Of a stretch of DNA of 23,580 nucleotides, positions 6,911-12,778 are shown piece by piece. A program made the translations under genes and the position numbers. The notes under the pieces were generated by a model. The model was not told where the DNA came from and did no database searches. It saw only the letters and a list, made by a program, of their open reading frames with translations. The stretch comes from a virus, in the IMG/VR virus record IMGVR_UViG_3300020401_000094, positions 1 through 23,580 of that record; one strand, 5' to 3'. Position 1 is the first letter of the stretch. Each line of letters starts with the position of its first letter.

Positions 6911-7735
6911 TTACGTGTCTGTGTTATCTCCATTTATCCCCTCCATCTCAAGCTCTGACTTCTTTTTTGAAGGGAGAACCTCTTCGTAATACTTTGTAAC
7001 TATATCTTTCCATTTCTTCTTGTATTTATCAATAGTATGTTTCTGAATTACAAAGACTTGAGATATCTCTCTTGTAGCAACGAATGTCATACATAAATCA
7101 GGAACTATATTAATTGTGTGTTCAAGTCCTAACGCATAAGCAGCAAGTTGTAATTGACATTTTTGATATTTCATAAACCCAGATCTCTTCTTACCATATT
7201 CATGTTTTGGTGTACTTGAGTCAGGCCATTTTGAGCAATAAGGATTTGTAGATGTCTTTAAATCACCTAAAACTATTTGGCCTTTATATTCAGCGACAAT
7301 GTCAGGAGCTCCAGCCCATCCATATGTCTCATCTTCTTTAAAGCCTGGATGCCAAACACGAGATACACCATCTGATCCTTTAGTCCAAGCATAATCGTCA
7401 ACATTTGCTGGGTTTTCTGCCCAGATAACATTGTTCAATTTACTTAAATTCTTAGGTAATCCTTCCCAATATTCAGCTATTTCTTTGTCTTCAATGACTG
7501 GTTCTTTGTCAATACCCAGTAAATATTCTTCCATTAAGGAATGAACTTTTGTTCCTCTCGCAGCTGCAGCTTCTCGACCTCCGGGATTTTTTTTAGCCCA
7601 TCTTTCTAACGCTGCTTTATTGCCTTGTGTTGCCGAGAGGATTGTGGTTACAGATGGTAGAGCACCGTAAGGAGTCTTATAGTGCCTTGACCCATTTATA
7701 GTAACTCTTGTGTCGCCTTTAGAACGATAATCCAA
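6911..7735 (-). CDS. RecB/Cas4-like PD-(D/E)XK nuclease
   Basis: This is a 274-residue protein with the ordered motifs of RecB-family exonucleases: ARGTKVHSLMEEYL (59-72, His65 being the GxxH motif), GAPDIVAEYKGQIVLGDLKT (142-161, D145 and the catalytic D158-x-K160) and YQKCQLQLAAYALG (190-203, the QxxxY helix). In phages of this type it processes DNA ends during replication and recombination or degrades host DNA. There is no ATG before the conserved N-terminal motif (PYGALPSVTTIL), so I take the TTG at 7735 as the start; a further upstream non-ATG start cannot be excluded. The gene lies between small unknown genes and the primase-helicase, all on the minus strand. Confidence 0.8.
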   Translation of the reverse strand: MDYRSKGDTRVTINGSRHYKTPYGALPSVTTILSATQGNKAALERWAKKNPGGREAAAARGTKVHSLMEEYLLGIDKEPVIEDKEIAEYWEGLPKNLSKLNNVIWAENPANVDDYAWTKGSDGVSRVWHPGFKEDETYGWAGAPDIVAEYKGQIVLGDLKTSTNPYCSKWPDSSTPKHEYGKKRSGFMKYQKCQLQLAAYALGLEHTINIVPDLCMTFVATREISQVFVIQKHTIDKYKKKWKDIVTKYYEEVLPSKKKSELEMEGINGDNTDT

Positions 7736-7770
7736 GAATAAATAGTCAGCTGTTGACAGGATATCGCCCC

Positions 7771-8082
7771 CTAATCTTGGTCTACTTCTGGCGGCCTTTC
7801 CTCAAAACAGTCTTCAATTTTGGAAGCAAATTGTAAATTTTGATATTTAGCAACATGGTGTTGAATCCTCTTATGTATATCAAAAGCAGATTTAATTGCA
7901 TCATCAGGACTGATCATCAGTTTAGAGTTTGATAAAAGACCAGCTGTGAGCATAGTTATTGCCAGTTCTTGAGGATTTATAGTAAAACCTCTTAATGATC
8001 TACCATTATCGGTAAAAGAAGATAGTAAAAAATCAAGATGTTCTATATAAGGATCATGTTGTGGATTTTTTTCTGTAGTCAT
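7771..8082 (-). CDS. hypothetical protein in the replication operon
   Basis: This is a 103-residue, mostly helical acidic protein without a membrane segment or recognised motif. Translation starts at the ATG at 8082, whose A is the last base of the previous gene's TAA. The Shine-Dalgarno sequence GGAGG lies within the last codons of that gene, one of the best ribosome-binding sites in the window. The coupling implies that it works with the winged-helix candidate upstream and the nuclease downstream. The function is unknown. Confidence 0.65.
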   Translation of the reverse strand: MTTEKNPQHDPYIEHLDFLLSSFTDNGRSLRGFTINPQELAITMLTAGLLSNSKLMISPDDAIKSAFDIHKRIQHHVAKYQNLQFASKIEDCFEERPPEVDQD

Positions 8083-8345
8083 TATTCCTCCTGATTTAGT
8101 ATTTGATAAAGAGTTATTGTATGTCTCTTTATCACTGGTATAAGTAATCCTTCATCCTTTAAGGCAGCAATCCTTCTTTGAATAGTCCTATGATTTCTTT
8201 GAAATTTTTTTACAACATCAGTAATAGGAACTAACACAAAATGATTACCTTCAAATTCTGTTGAAGATTCATAAAGATATTTATAGATACCTTTAGCTAA
8301 ATCATCCATTAAATTACTCATCAGTGACCTTTCAATAGTTAACAT
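8082..8345 (-). CDS. winged-helix DNA-binding candidate
   Basis: This encodes 87 residues from the ATG at 8345, or 79 from an internal ATG at 8321. The internal ATG is preceded by GAAAGG at good spacing, so it may be the true start. The region HRTIQRRIAALKDEGLL (about residues 51-67), preceded by VPITDVVKKFQ, looks like the recognition and turn helices of a helix-turn-helix. It is followed by VIKRHTITLYQI, a plausible wing hairpin. It could regulate early genes or bind the replication origin. It shares stop/start overlaps with the genes on both sides. Confidence 0.6.
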   Translation of the reverse strand: MLTIERSLMSNLMDDLAKGIYKYLYESSTEFEGNHFVLVPITDVVKKFQRNHRTIQRRIAALKDEGLLIPVIKRHTITLYQILNQEE

Positions 8346-8581
8346 TATTTAAAAGTTTTTTTGTTTTTGGTTTGCTGTAAGAATTTTTCTACCCCTGTTT
8401 TAGCACTTTCTATACAACTAGTCCAACAACCTTCCCATTTATAAAGTTTATTTGGATACTTATATAAAACTAATCCTGTATTCCCATGTTTCAAACTTTT
8501 AATTTCATACCCCTCATAAAAAATAGATTCAAGTGGTAATGAGGTGCCACCAAATACTTTTGGTTTTTTTTGACCAGACAT
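8345..8581 (-). CDS. small basic hypothetical protein
   Basis: This is a 78-residue Lys-rich protein (ending QQTKNKKTFK) with several aromatic residues and two cysteines (in EGCWTSCIES). There is no membrane segment or recognised domain. The stop TAA shares its last base with the ATG of the winged-helix candidate, so the two are translationally coupled. The function is unknown. Confidence 0.6.
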   Translation of the reverse strand: MSGQKKPKVFGGTSLPLESIFYEGYEIKSLKHGNTGLVLYKYPNKLYKWEGCWTSCIESAKTGVEKFLQQTKNKKTFK

Positions 8582-8628
8582 GTTATTCCAAGTAGGTATG
8601 TCTAGGATAGACGCTCTGTATTTTGGAT

Positions 8629-8772
8629 TTATCTGTCGAAAAGTTGGTAATTTTCGATAGTTCCCTTTTTAAGATTCTGTTTGTAGTTTTTTAACATATT
8701 TTGAATTGAAACAGATTCAGTTTCTACAGCTGCATCTTCAATAAATTTGTTAAATTTTTCTTTTTTTGTCAT
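8629..8772 (-). CDS. 47-residue hypothetical protein
   Basis: The minus-strand ATG at 8772 opens a 47-residue frame (MTKKEKFNKFIEDAAVETES..., ending NYQLFDR) with a TAA at 8629. The composition is ordinary for a small soluble helical protein and it fills the gap between the Gp157-like gene and the gene at 8345-8581, all on one strand. There is no Shine-Dalgarno sequence. A hairpin-like CGAAAA/TTTTCG (about 8637-8656) lies in its 3' end. The function is unknown. Confidence 0.55.
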   Translation of the reverse strand: MTKKEKFNKFIEDAAVETESVSIQNMLKNYKQNLKKGTIENYQLFDR

Positions 8773-8816
8773 GATTTTTTTTTACTATTTTAGTTGTAGT
8801 TAATGTAAATTCAATA

Positions 8817-9416
8817 TTAGACACCCTTTTTTAATCTTTTTCTTAAGTTGTATGTCAGTGACACTCTCTGTACTAATTTCGCCTTCGAGGGGGCAGCTGC
8901 TGGGTTTTCGATTAATGCCCTTCTTAAGTGCTCTTTATCAGGTAATTTTTCTTGTGATTTATTTAACATTTCACCATTAAATATTCTTTTTAAAAAAGTC
9001 TCTTTTACTAAACCAAATTTAATTTTTTCTTCATTTGACCAATTATCAAAATCATCAATTAGTTTGGATTTAACGGATTTTATTGTTGCCTGATATTTAT
9101 TTCCAGTAGGCATAGAACTTATTAATTTGTTTTCGTAAGCATTTTTAATGATATTAATAATAGTTTTTCTTTTACTTTTCCAATAATCTTGGTTCTTTTT
9201 TAATTCTAAAATTTCTTTTTCCCTTATAGAAATTTGTTTATCACAATCTTTTATGACACTAATTATTGCGTCAAATTTCGATTCTTCTCTAGATTTCAGA
9301 CAATTCCAAATGTATTCTAATTCTTCTTTTTCTTCAGCATCATTAGTTGATTGTAAGATTTCATCAATCTCTTTACTTTTTTCAAGTAATTGAACAAAAC
9401 TTAAAGGGTCAGCCAT
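8817..9416 (-). CDS. Gp157-like coiled-coil protein
   Basis: This is a 199-residue protein. Residues about 20-110 are a long charged helix with a heptad-like pattern (SIREKEILELKKNQDYWKSK), followed by IINIIKNAYENKLISSMPTG and KYQATIKSVKSKL. This order of coiled coil, short helix and small beta unit is that of siphovirus Gp157-type proteins (PF05565), which usually lie beside phage SSB and recombination genes, as here. Their biochemical role is not well defined. It has its own promoter with a near-consensus TTGACA about 45 bp upstream. The assignment is by pattern and could be a different coiled-coil family. Confidence 0.55.
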   Translation of the reverse strand: MADPLSFVQLLEKSKEIDEILQSTNDAEEKEELEYIWNCLKSREESKFDAIISVIKDCDKQISIREKEILELKKNQDYWKSKRKTIINIIKNAYENKLISSMPTGNKYQATIKSVKSKLIDDFDNWSNEEKIKFGLVKETFLKRIFNGEMLNKSQEKLPDKEHLRRALIENPAAAPSKAKLVQRVSLTYNLRKRLKKGV

Positions 9417-9435
9417 TGTAAAGTGTTTTGGTCAA

Positions 9436-9463
9436 ATTGTAAGTTGTGTACGGTTTCTGTCAA
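9436..9463 (-). promoter_or_regulatory. sigma-70 promoter for the Gp157-like operon
   Basis: On the minus strand there is a perfect -35 box TTGACA (9458-9463) and a -10 box TACAAT (9436-9441) with 16 bp between them. The predicted transcript would start about 13 nt before the ATG at 9416. It lies in the divergent gap between the Gp157-like gene and the small plus-strand gene at 9500. This is the best promoter match in the window. Confidence 0.6.
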
Positions 9464-9499
9464 TATGTAACGTAGAATAATAAATATATCCTCATAATT

Positions 9500-9745
9500 A
9501 TGGCATCTTTTGATTTAATTGAATTAACTCTAGATCCTTTAGATTGTACACCAACACTAGAGGATGAGTTTACAGCTACTGTTGTAAAAAATGAAATAGA
9601 AAATTTAAATGATATAAAAAGTGTAAAGATAGCATCAAAGCAATTAGTAAACCTAGTCATGCAGAGACAAGCAATGATAAGAGCTTTGGTTAAACGTCTT
9701 GCGGTCGATAATAAAAATGTACGAGTACAAAGTTACGAGGGTTAA
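9500..9745 (+). CDS. small hypothetical protein, divergent from the Gp157-like gene
   Basis: This is an 81-residue protein starting at ATG 9500. The first part is acidic (LELTLDPL-type, EDEFTATVVK) and the C-terminal half helical and basic (QRQAMIRALVKRLAVDNK). There are no membrane segments. It is one of two overlapping plus-strand genes inserted between minus-strand replication genes. The leader is AT-rich with no Shine-Dalgarno sequence. The function is unknown; size and position fit an early regulatory or host-takeover protein, which is speculation. Confidence 0.55.
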   Translation: MASFDLIELTLDPLDCTPTLEDEFTATVVKNEIENLNDIKSVKIASKQLVNLVMQRQAMIRALVKRLAVDNKNVRVQSYEG

Positions 9746-9887
9746 TTTGTCTGTTGAATTAAAAACATCTAAACTTGTAAAAATTTTAGAAAAAGCTACT
9801 GCTTGTGAGGATAGAGACTCCGCAAAAAAGCTCATAAAAAAAGCGGATAAAATTACGAGAAAGTTATCCGCTTTATCAGATTTTTAA
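9717..9887 (+). CDS. small basic helical protein
   Basis: This encodes 56 residues from ATG 9717, overlapping the end of the preceding gene by 29 bp; a TTG at 9747 would avoid the overlap. It is Lys-rich and helical (VKILEKATACEDRDSAKKL). Its last codons form one arm of an 11-bp inverted repeat that also works as a terminator for the opposite strand. The function is unknown. Confidence 0.5.
   Translation: MYEYKVTRVNLSVELKTSKLVKILEKATACEDRDSAKKLIKKADKITRKLSALSDF
9836..9874 (-). terminator. intrinsic terminator of the SSB/DUF5895 transcription unit
   Basis: Read on the minus strand, AAAGCGGATAA and TTATCCGCTTT form a perfect 11-bp stem (9864-9874 and 9840-9850) with a 13-nt loop, running directly into T residues (complement of the A-run 9836-9842). 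It lies about 20 bp beyond the stop of the gene at 9894. It is unusual in sitting wholly inside the 3' coding end of the convergent plus-strand gene. Confidence 0.65.
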
Positions 9888-9893
9888 ATTTTT

Positions 9894-10835
9894 TTAACTT
9901 AAACCACCAACTAATTCACCAGTTTCTACGTTTCTTTCGCCAAGATTGTCAGCAGCTGGAAGAACAGGAGCAGTGCTTATATCGACCCCAGGGGCTAATG
10001 CATTGATCCCTACCTCCTCTTGCATCTGTTTAAAGAAGTTCTTACCGTAAGCCTCTACAGGGAAGCATTCGTGAATGTTTTCATAGTTATCTATGTCCTC
10101 ATCCTTTTTCGGCCAAAAATTAGCAATTGTTGATGGTGTAGGTTCAACCCATTTATTAGGTGAAAGTACTTTCGCATCAAACTCCCCATATTTAACAACA
10201 CCGAAAGTTGGTGTCCATATGACAGAGGCACACATTTTTTCTCCAAATCCCTCAGCATTTGTATCTCCTGTAGCCTTTGCATAGGAACTTTCTAGCTGTT
10301 CTAGAAATTGAGAATATTTTTCTACAAAGTTTTTCTGGGCACCACCACCTAATGAAAGAACTAATGGTTTGTTATGGGCTGGTTTACCATCCTTATTAAC
10401 TAAATAAACCAACATAATTCTTCTTACTTTAAAAGGTGAAGTCTTATGAGATCCTTTATGTTCCTCTTTCCAACTATCCCATTGGTATTTAGCATCCTCA
10501 TAAAAACCCATAATCGTACTTTTATTTCTTCCAGTAACAGGATCTTTATCACTTCTTTCTAAGAATGTTGGGTCAGTATTGTGAGCTCCACGAAGCATAA
10601 TTAAACGTGGAGTTTTAAACATGATGCCATCTTTTACAGTGCCATCTCCAAATTCATATTCTTCTTCAGAAGCATTTGGAAAGTCAGTAATATCGCCATG
10701 CCAACCACAACGATCCATTTCTTCTTTTTTTAGAAATAATGCTTTCTCATCTCTGAGTCCAATTAGTGTGGCAAATTTTTCTCTAAGGCGACGAGGATAC
10801 TTATCAGTATCTTTAAAACGATCTAATACAGTCAT
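9894..10835 (-). CDS. DUF5895-like protein, probable nucleic-acid-metabolism factor
   Basis: This is a 313-residue soluble protein. The N-terminal third matches the pattern I know for cyanobacterial DUF5895 proteins: RDEKALFLKKEEMDRCGW, then YEFGDGTVKDGIMFKTPRLIML. A central part (about 170-245) includes PLVLSLGGGAQKNFVEKYSQ and CASVIWTPTFGVVKYGEF. The last 40 residues are low in structure. It lies directly downstream of an SSB-like gene on the same strand with a 46-bp gap and ends at a strong terminator, so the two probably act together on single-stranded DNA. The family assignment is from memory of motifs; its function in cyanobacteria is unknown to me. Confidence 0.6.
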   Translation of the reverse strand: MTVLDRFKDTDKYPRRLREKFATLIGLRDEKALFLKKEEMDRCGWHGDITDFPNASEEEYEFGDGTVKDGIMFKTPRLIMLRGAHNTDPTFLERSDKDPVTGRNKSTIMGFYEDAKYQWDSWKEEHKGSHKTSPFKVRRIMLVYLVNKDGKPAHNKPLVLSLGGGAQKNFVEKYSQFLEQLESSYAKATGDTNAEGFGEKMCASVIWTPTFGVVKYGEFDAKVLSPNKWVEPTPSTIANFWPKKDEDIDNYENIHECFPVEAYGKNFFKQMQEEVGINALAPGVDISTAPVLPAADNLGERNVETGELVGGLS

Positions 10836-10881
10836 AATTTAAGAAAGTAAAGTTTTTGTTAAGGTCATCGAACATACCATA

Positions 10882-11565
10882 TCAAAATGGAACATCTTCG
10901 GCAACAGGGTCTTTTTTATCTGAAACAAGATCTTTAATTTCTTTGTCAATCTTGTTAATAATCTCTTCTTCCTTTTGATTTTTACCAAAGAAAGAATATT
11001 GTTGAGATCTTATTTTTACTTTGTAATTTGATCTTAGTTTTCCTTCTTTATCTTTCCAAGCTTCAAATTTTAAAACACCCCCTAAAGATAATTGACGACC
11101 TACAAATAAGAATTTTTTCATTCTATCTGCATCATTTCCCCAGCTTTCTATAAGAAAACCTAGGCTATCTTGCCAAGTGTGTCCTATTCCTTTTTGAGGT
11201 GGAGCCTGACACATTAATCCGAAATTAAATGCATCTTCTCTTTTTTGGTTTCCAATAAAACCAACACCACCGGCTAGTGATAGTTGATTAAGCTTAATGG
11301 ATTTATTTACCCCAATTAAAGGTTGGGTTGGGACAATGTACATGACACCATCCATTGGGTAAAGACGACCATTAATAAGAATATTAGTATCCTCTTCAAA
11401 AGCATTAGGAGCTGTTGTCTCTCCTGCAGCAAAACTTGGTAGTAGCTTAATAGGAATACTAAGAGGTTTTTTACCTACCCCAGGGATTTCAAATGACATG
11501 GTTCTAAGACCACGATCAGTGACTGTATCTCCTTTGTATACAGCACAGCAGATGATTAAATTCAT
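10882..11565 (-). CDS. single-stranded DNA-binding protein-like (OB fold with acidic tail)
   Basis: This is a 227-residue protein. The C-terminus DPVAEDVPF is a good match to the acidic SSB tail (…DDIPF) that recruits replication partners. Two regions look like OB-fold strands: INGRLYPMDGVMYIVPTQPL (about 64-83) and FVGRQLSLGGVLKFEAW with KEGKLRSNYKVKIRS (about 153-185). It would coat single-stranded phage DNA and tether polymerase or recombination proteins. The ATG at 11565 overlaps the TGA of the small gene upstream (ATGA), so the two are coupled. It is larger than bacterial SSB. The identification rests on the tail, the strand pattern and the neighbours. Confidence 0.6.
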   Translation of the reverse strand: MNLIICCAVYKGDTVTDRGLRTMSFEIPGVGKKPLSIPIKLLPSFAAGETTAPNAFEEDTNILINGRLYPMDGVMYIVPTQPLIGVNKSIKLNQLSLAGGVGFIGNQKREDAFNFGLMCQAPPQKGIGHTWQDSLGFLIESWGNDADRMKKFLFVGRQLSLGGVLKFEAWKDKEGKLRSNYKVKIRSQQYSFFGKNQKEEEIINKIDKEIKDLVSDKKDPVAEDVPF

Positions 11566-11726
11566 GATTTAACTTGATGTTCTAAACGGGCATGCACAAT
11601 GTTTGCAATCTTTTCGAGATAGCGGTTTGCATGTAACCTTAGCTGAATAAAGCCATCCTGCAATTCAAGTAGTTCATCGTTAGACATGTCTTCTAACTTC
11701 TCTTTGTGTTTTAAATTCTGCTTCAT
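11562..11726 (-). CDS. 54-residue helical protein coupled to the SSB-like gene
   Basis: This is a 54-residue, highly charged, helical protein (NLKHKEKLEDMSNDELLELQ, then LHANRYLEKIANIVHARLEH). Its TGA overlaps the ATG of the SSB-like gene (ATGA), and a promoter-like TTGTCA/TATAGT lies just upstream. It is therefore the first gene of the SSB/DUF5895 unit. The size and charge suggest a small regulator or an SSB partner. No family is recognised. Confidence 0.62.
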   Translation of the reverse strand: MKQNLKHKEKLEDMSNDELLELQDGFIQLRLHANRYLEKIANIVHARLEHQVKS

Positions 11727-11747
11727 AAACTTTACTCTGGCGGTTCT

Positions 11748-11775
11748 ACTATACTTATTTATCCTAATATGACAA
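11748..11775 (-). promoter_or_regulatory. promoter for the SSB/DUF5895 unit
   Basis: On the minus strand, TTGTCA (11770-11775) and TATAGT (11748-11753) are separated by 16 bp, each one mismatch from the sigma-70 consensus. The predicted start lies about 15 nt before the ATG at 11726. The divergent small gene at 11805 begins close by on the other strand. Confidence 0.5.
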
Positions 11776-11804
11776 GAGAGTATTTTATTCTATTAAGTAT
11801 TATT

Positions 11805-11936
11805 ATGATTTCACAATATGATGATCTGACTGGAAAGAATAATGAGCTACAGGATCTTTTCCGTTTAATTAAAGAAAAAAATGTAAAGTTTGATAAATTT
11901 AAACGGATTATAAAACTTCAAAATAATAAGTTTTAA
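11805..11936 (+). CDS. 43-residue basic protein
   Basis: ATG 11805 to TAA 11936 encodes 43 residues, helical and strongly basic at the C-terminus (KFDKFKRIIKLQNNKF). It is divergent from the SSB unit and convergent with the membrane protein gene at 11933. The two stops share the four bases TTAA, an economical arrangement also seen at 12775-12778. The function is unknown. Confidence 0.5.
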   Translation: MISQYDDLTGKNNELQDLFRLIKEKNVKFDKFKRIIKLQNNKF

Positions 11937-12148
11937 ACGGACAGTTTTTCAGAAAGCTGAGTAATAATACTTACGTCTATGTCCATGAAAGGTGGTATCA
12001 CTCCTAAGACTCTAAATAATCCGTCTGCAAAAGCTCCCATAAATATAAATCCTAATGTGGCACTAATCATTGAAGCGTTACGATTATGCCTATTGATTGC
12101 TATTGCGATGGATTGATCAATTAATTCTTGAATCTCTTGATTAGACAT
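11933..12148 (-). CDS. small membrane protein
   Basis: This is a 71-residue protein. The N-terminal part is amphipathic (QEIQELIDQSIAIAINRHNR), then residues about 26-52 are hydrophobic (MISATLGFIFMGAFADGLFR, VLGVIPPFM) and give one or two membrane helices. Proteins of this appearance occur in other marine cyanophages but I know of no function. It could be a holin or an envelope-modifying protein; a single copy with one probable helix and a Pro-Pro break does not decide. Confidence 0.6.
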   Translation of the reverse strand: MSNQEIQELIDQSIAIAINRHNRNASMISATLGFIFMGAFADGLFRVLGVIPPFMDIDVSIITQLSEKLSV

Positions 12149-12166
12149 AGATTTAAAATGTAAATA

Positions 12167-12191
12167 AGGTCAGCACAAAAAGCACTGACCT
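12167..12191 (-). terminator. hairpin after the outer-membrane-like gene
   Basis: AGGTCAG and CTGACCT form a perfect 7-bp stem with an 11-nt loop (12167-12173, 12185-12191). The hairpin sits 20 bp after the stop of the gene at 12211-12576. On the minus strand it is followed by an interrupted T-rich stretch (TATTTACATTTT), so termination may be partial and allow read-through to the membrane protein gene. Confidence 0.45.
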
Positions 12192-12210
12192 ATGAGTTTG
12201 AGGGTGTTAT

Positions 12211-12576
12211 TTAAAAATTATATTTTACCCCTAACTTTGTACCCCAATTATTATCGGTTGTATCGTTTGTAACAACAGAAAGTTCACCATATACATTTGT
12301 ATTTTCGGCTAACTCATAACCAGCACCAACTTTACCAGATCCTCTTGTTTCGGAGTCCCCATTTTTAGGGTTATCTAGGAAAGGTCCTCCTTGGATATAG
12401 AAAGATCCTTTTTCCCCAAATGTCCCTTCATAGCCGATATGAAGATCTATGGCATTGCCATTCCACTCTTTCCCTTGGCTTTGTTGATTAAATTCCCCAT
12501 TTAAATACAGGCCAGCAAAGGCAGGAGTTGACAAAGTACAGCAAGCAGCACTTGCTAAAAGAAGTTTGTTAAACAT
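12211..12576 (-). CDS. secreted outer-membrane beta-barrel-like protein
   Basis: This is a 121-residue protein with a clear Sec signal peptide: MFNKLLLASAACCTLSTPAF, cleaved after AFA (residue 21). The mature part shows alternating strand patterns with aromatic and Gly residues (IDLHIGYEGTF, FYIQGGPF, GKVGAGYEL, TNVYGELSVV) and ends in GVKYNF, a terminal Phe as in the beta-signal of outer-membrane proteins. It would be inserted in, or lie at, the host outer membrane. Phage-coded outer-membrane proteins can alter receptor availability (superinfection exclusion) or permeability; which applies is inference. At about 100 residues it could form only a small barrel (about eight strands at most). 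Confidence 0.65.
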   Translation of the reverse strand: MFNKLLLASAACCTLSTPAFAGLYLNGEFNQQSQGKEWNGNAIDLHIGYEGTFGEKGSFYIQGGPFLDNPKNGDSETRGSGKVGAGYELAENTNVYGELSVVTNDTTDNNWGTKLGVKYNF

Positions 12577-12643
12577 AATTAATTTGTGTTTTAAGAAATT
12601 GTACTCAATGTATTTTTAATGTGTAGTGATGTAAAGTGTTGAT

Positions 12644-12778
12644 ATGAAAACAAAAGATCCAATCGATTTGTATTTTGAATGTATATCATCTTGTCCAATT
12701 CAAGGTGACGACAACGATTGTATAAATAAATGTGTTGAATTTCTTAAATTAGAACATGGTGAAAGTGACAATAATTAA
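12644..12778 (+). CDS. 44-residue protein with twin CX3C motifs
   Basis: ATG 12644 to TAA 12778 gives 44 residues. Four cysteines are arranged as C13-x3-C17 and C26-x3-C30, the antiparallel helix-loop-helix spacing used by twin CX3C proteins, or a possible metal site. The rest is acidic (GDDND, EHGESDNN). The stop shares TTAA with the stop of the DNA polymerase gene on the other strand. The frame is too short for statistics, but the symmetric Cys spacing and exact boundary make it credible. The function is unknown. Confidence 0.5.
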   Translation: MKTKDPIDLYFECISSCPIQGDDNDCINKCVEFLKLEHGESDNN

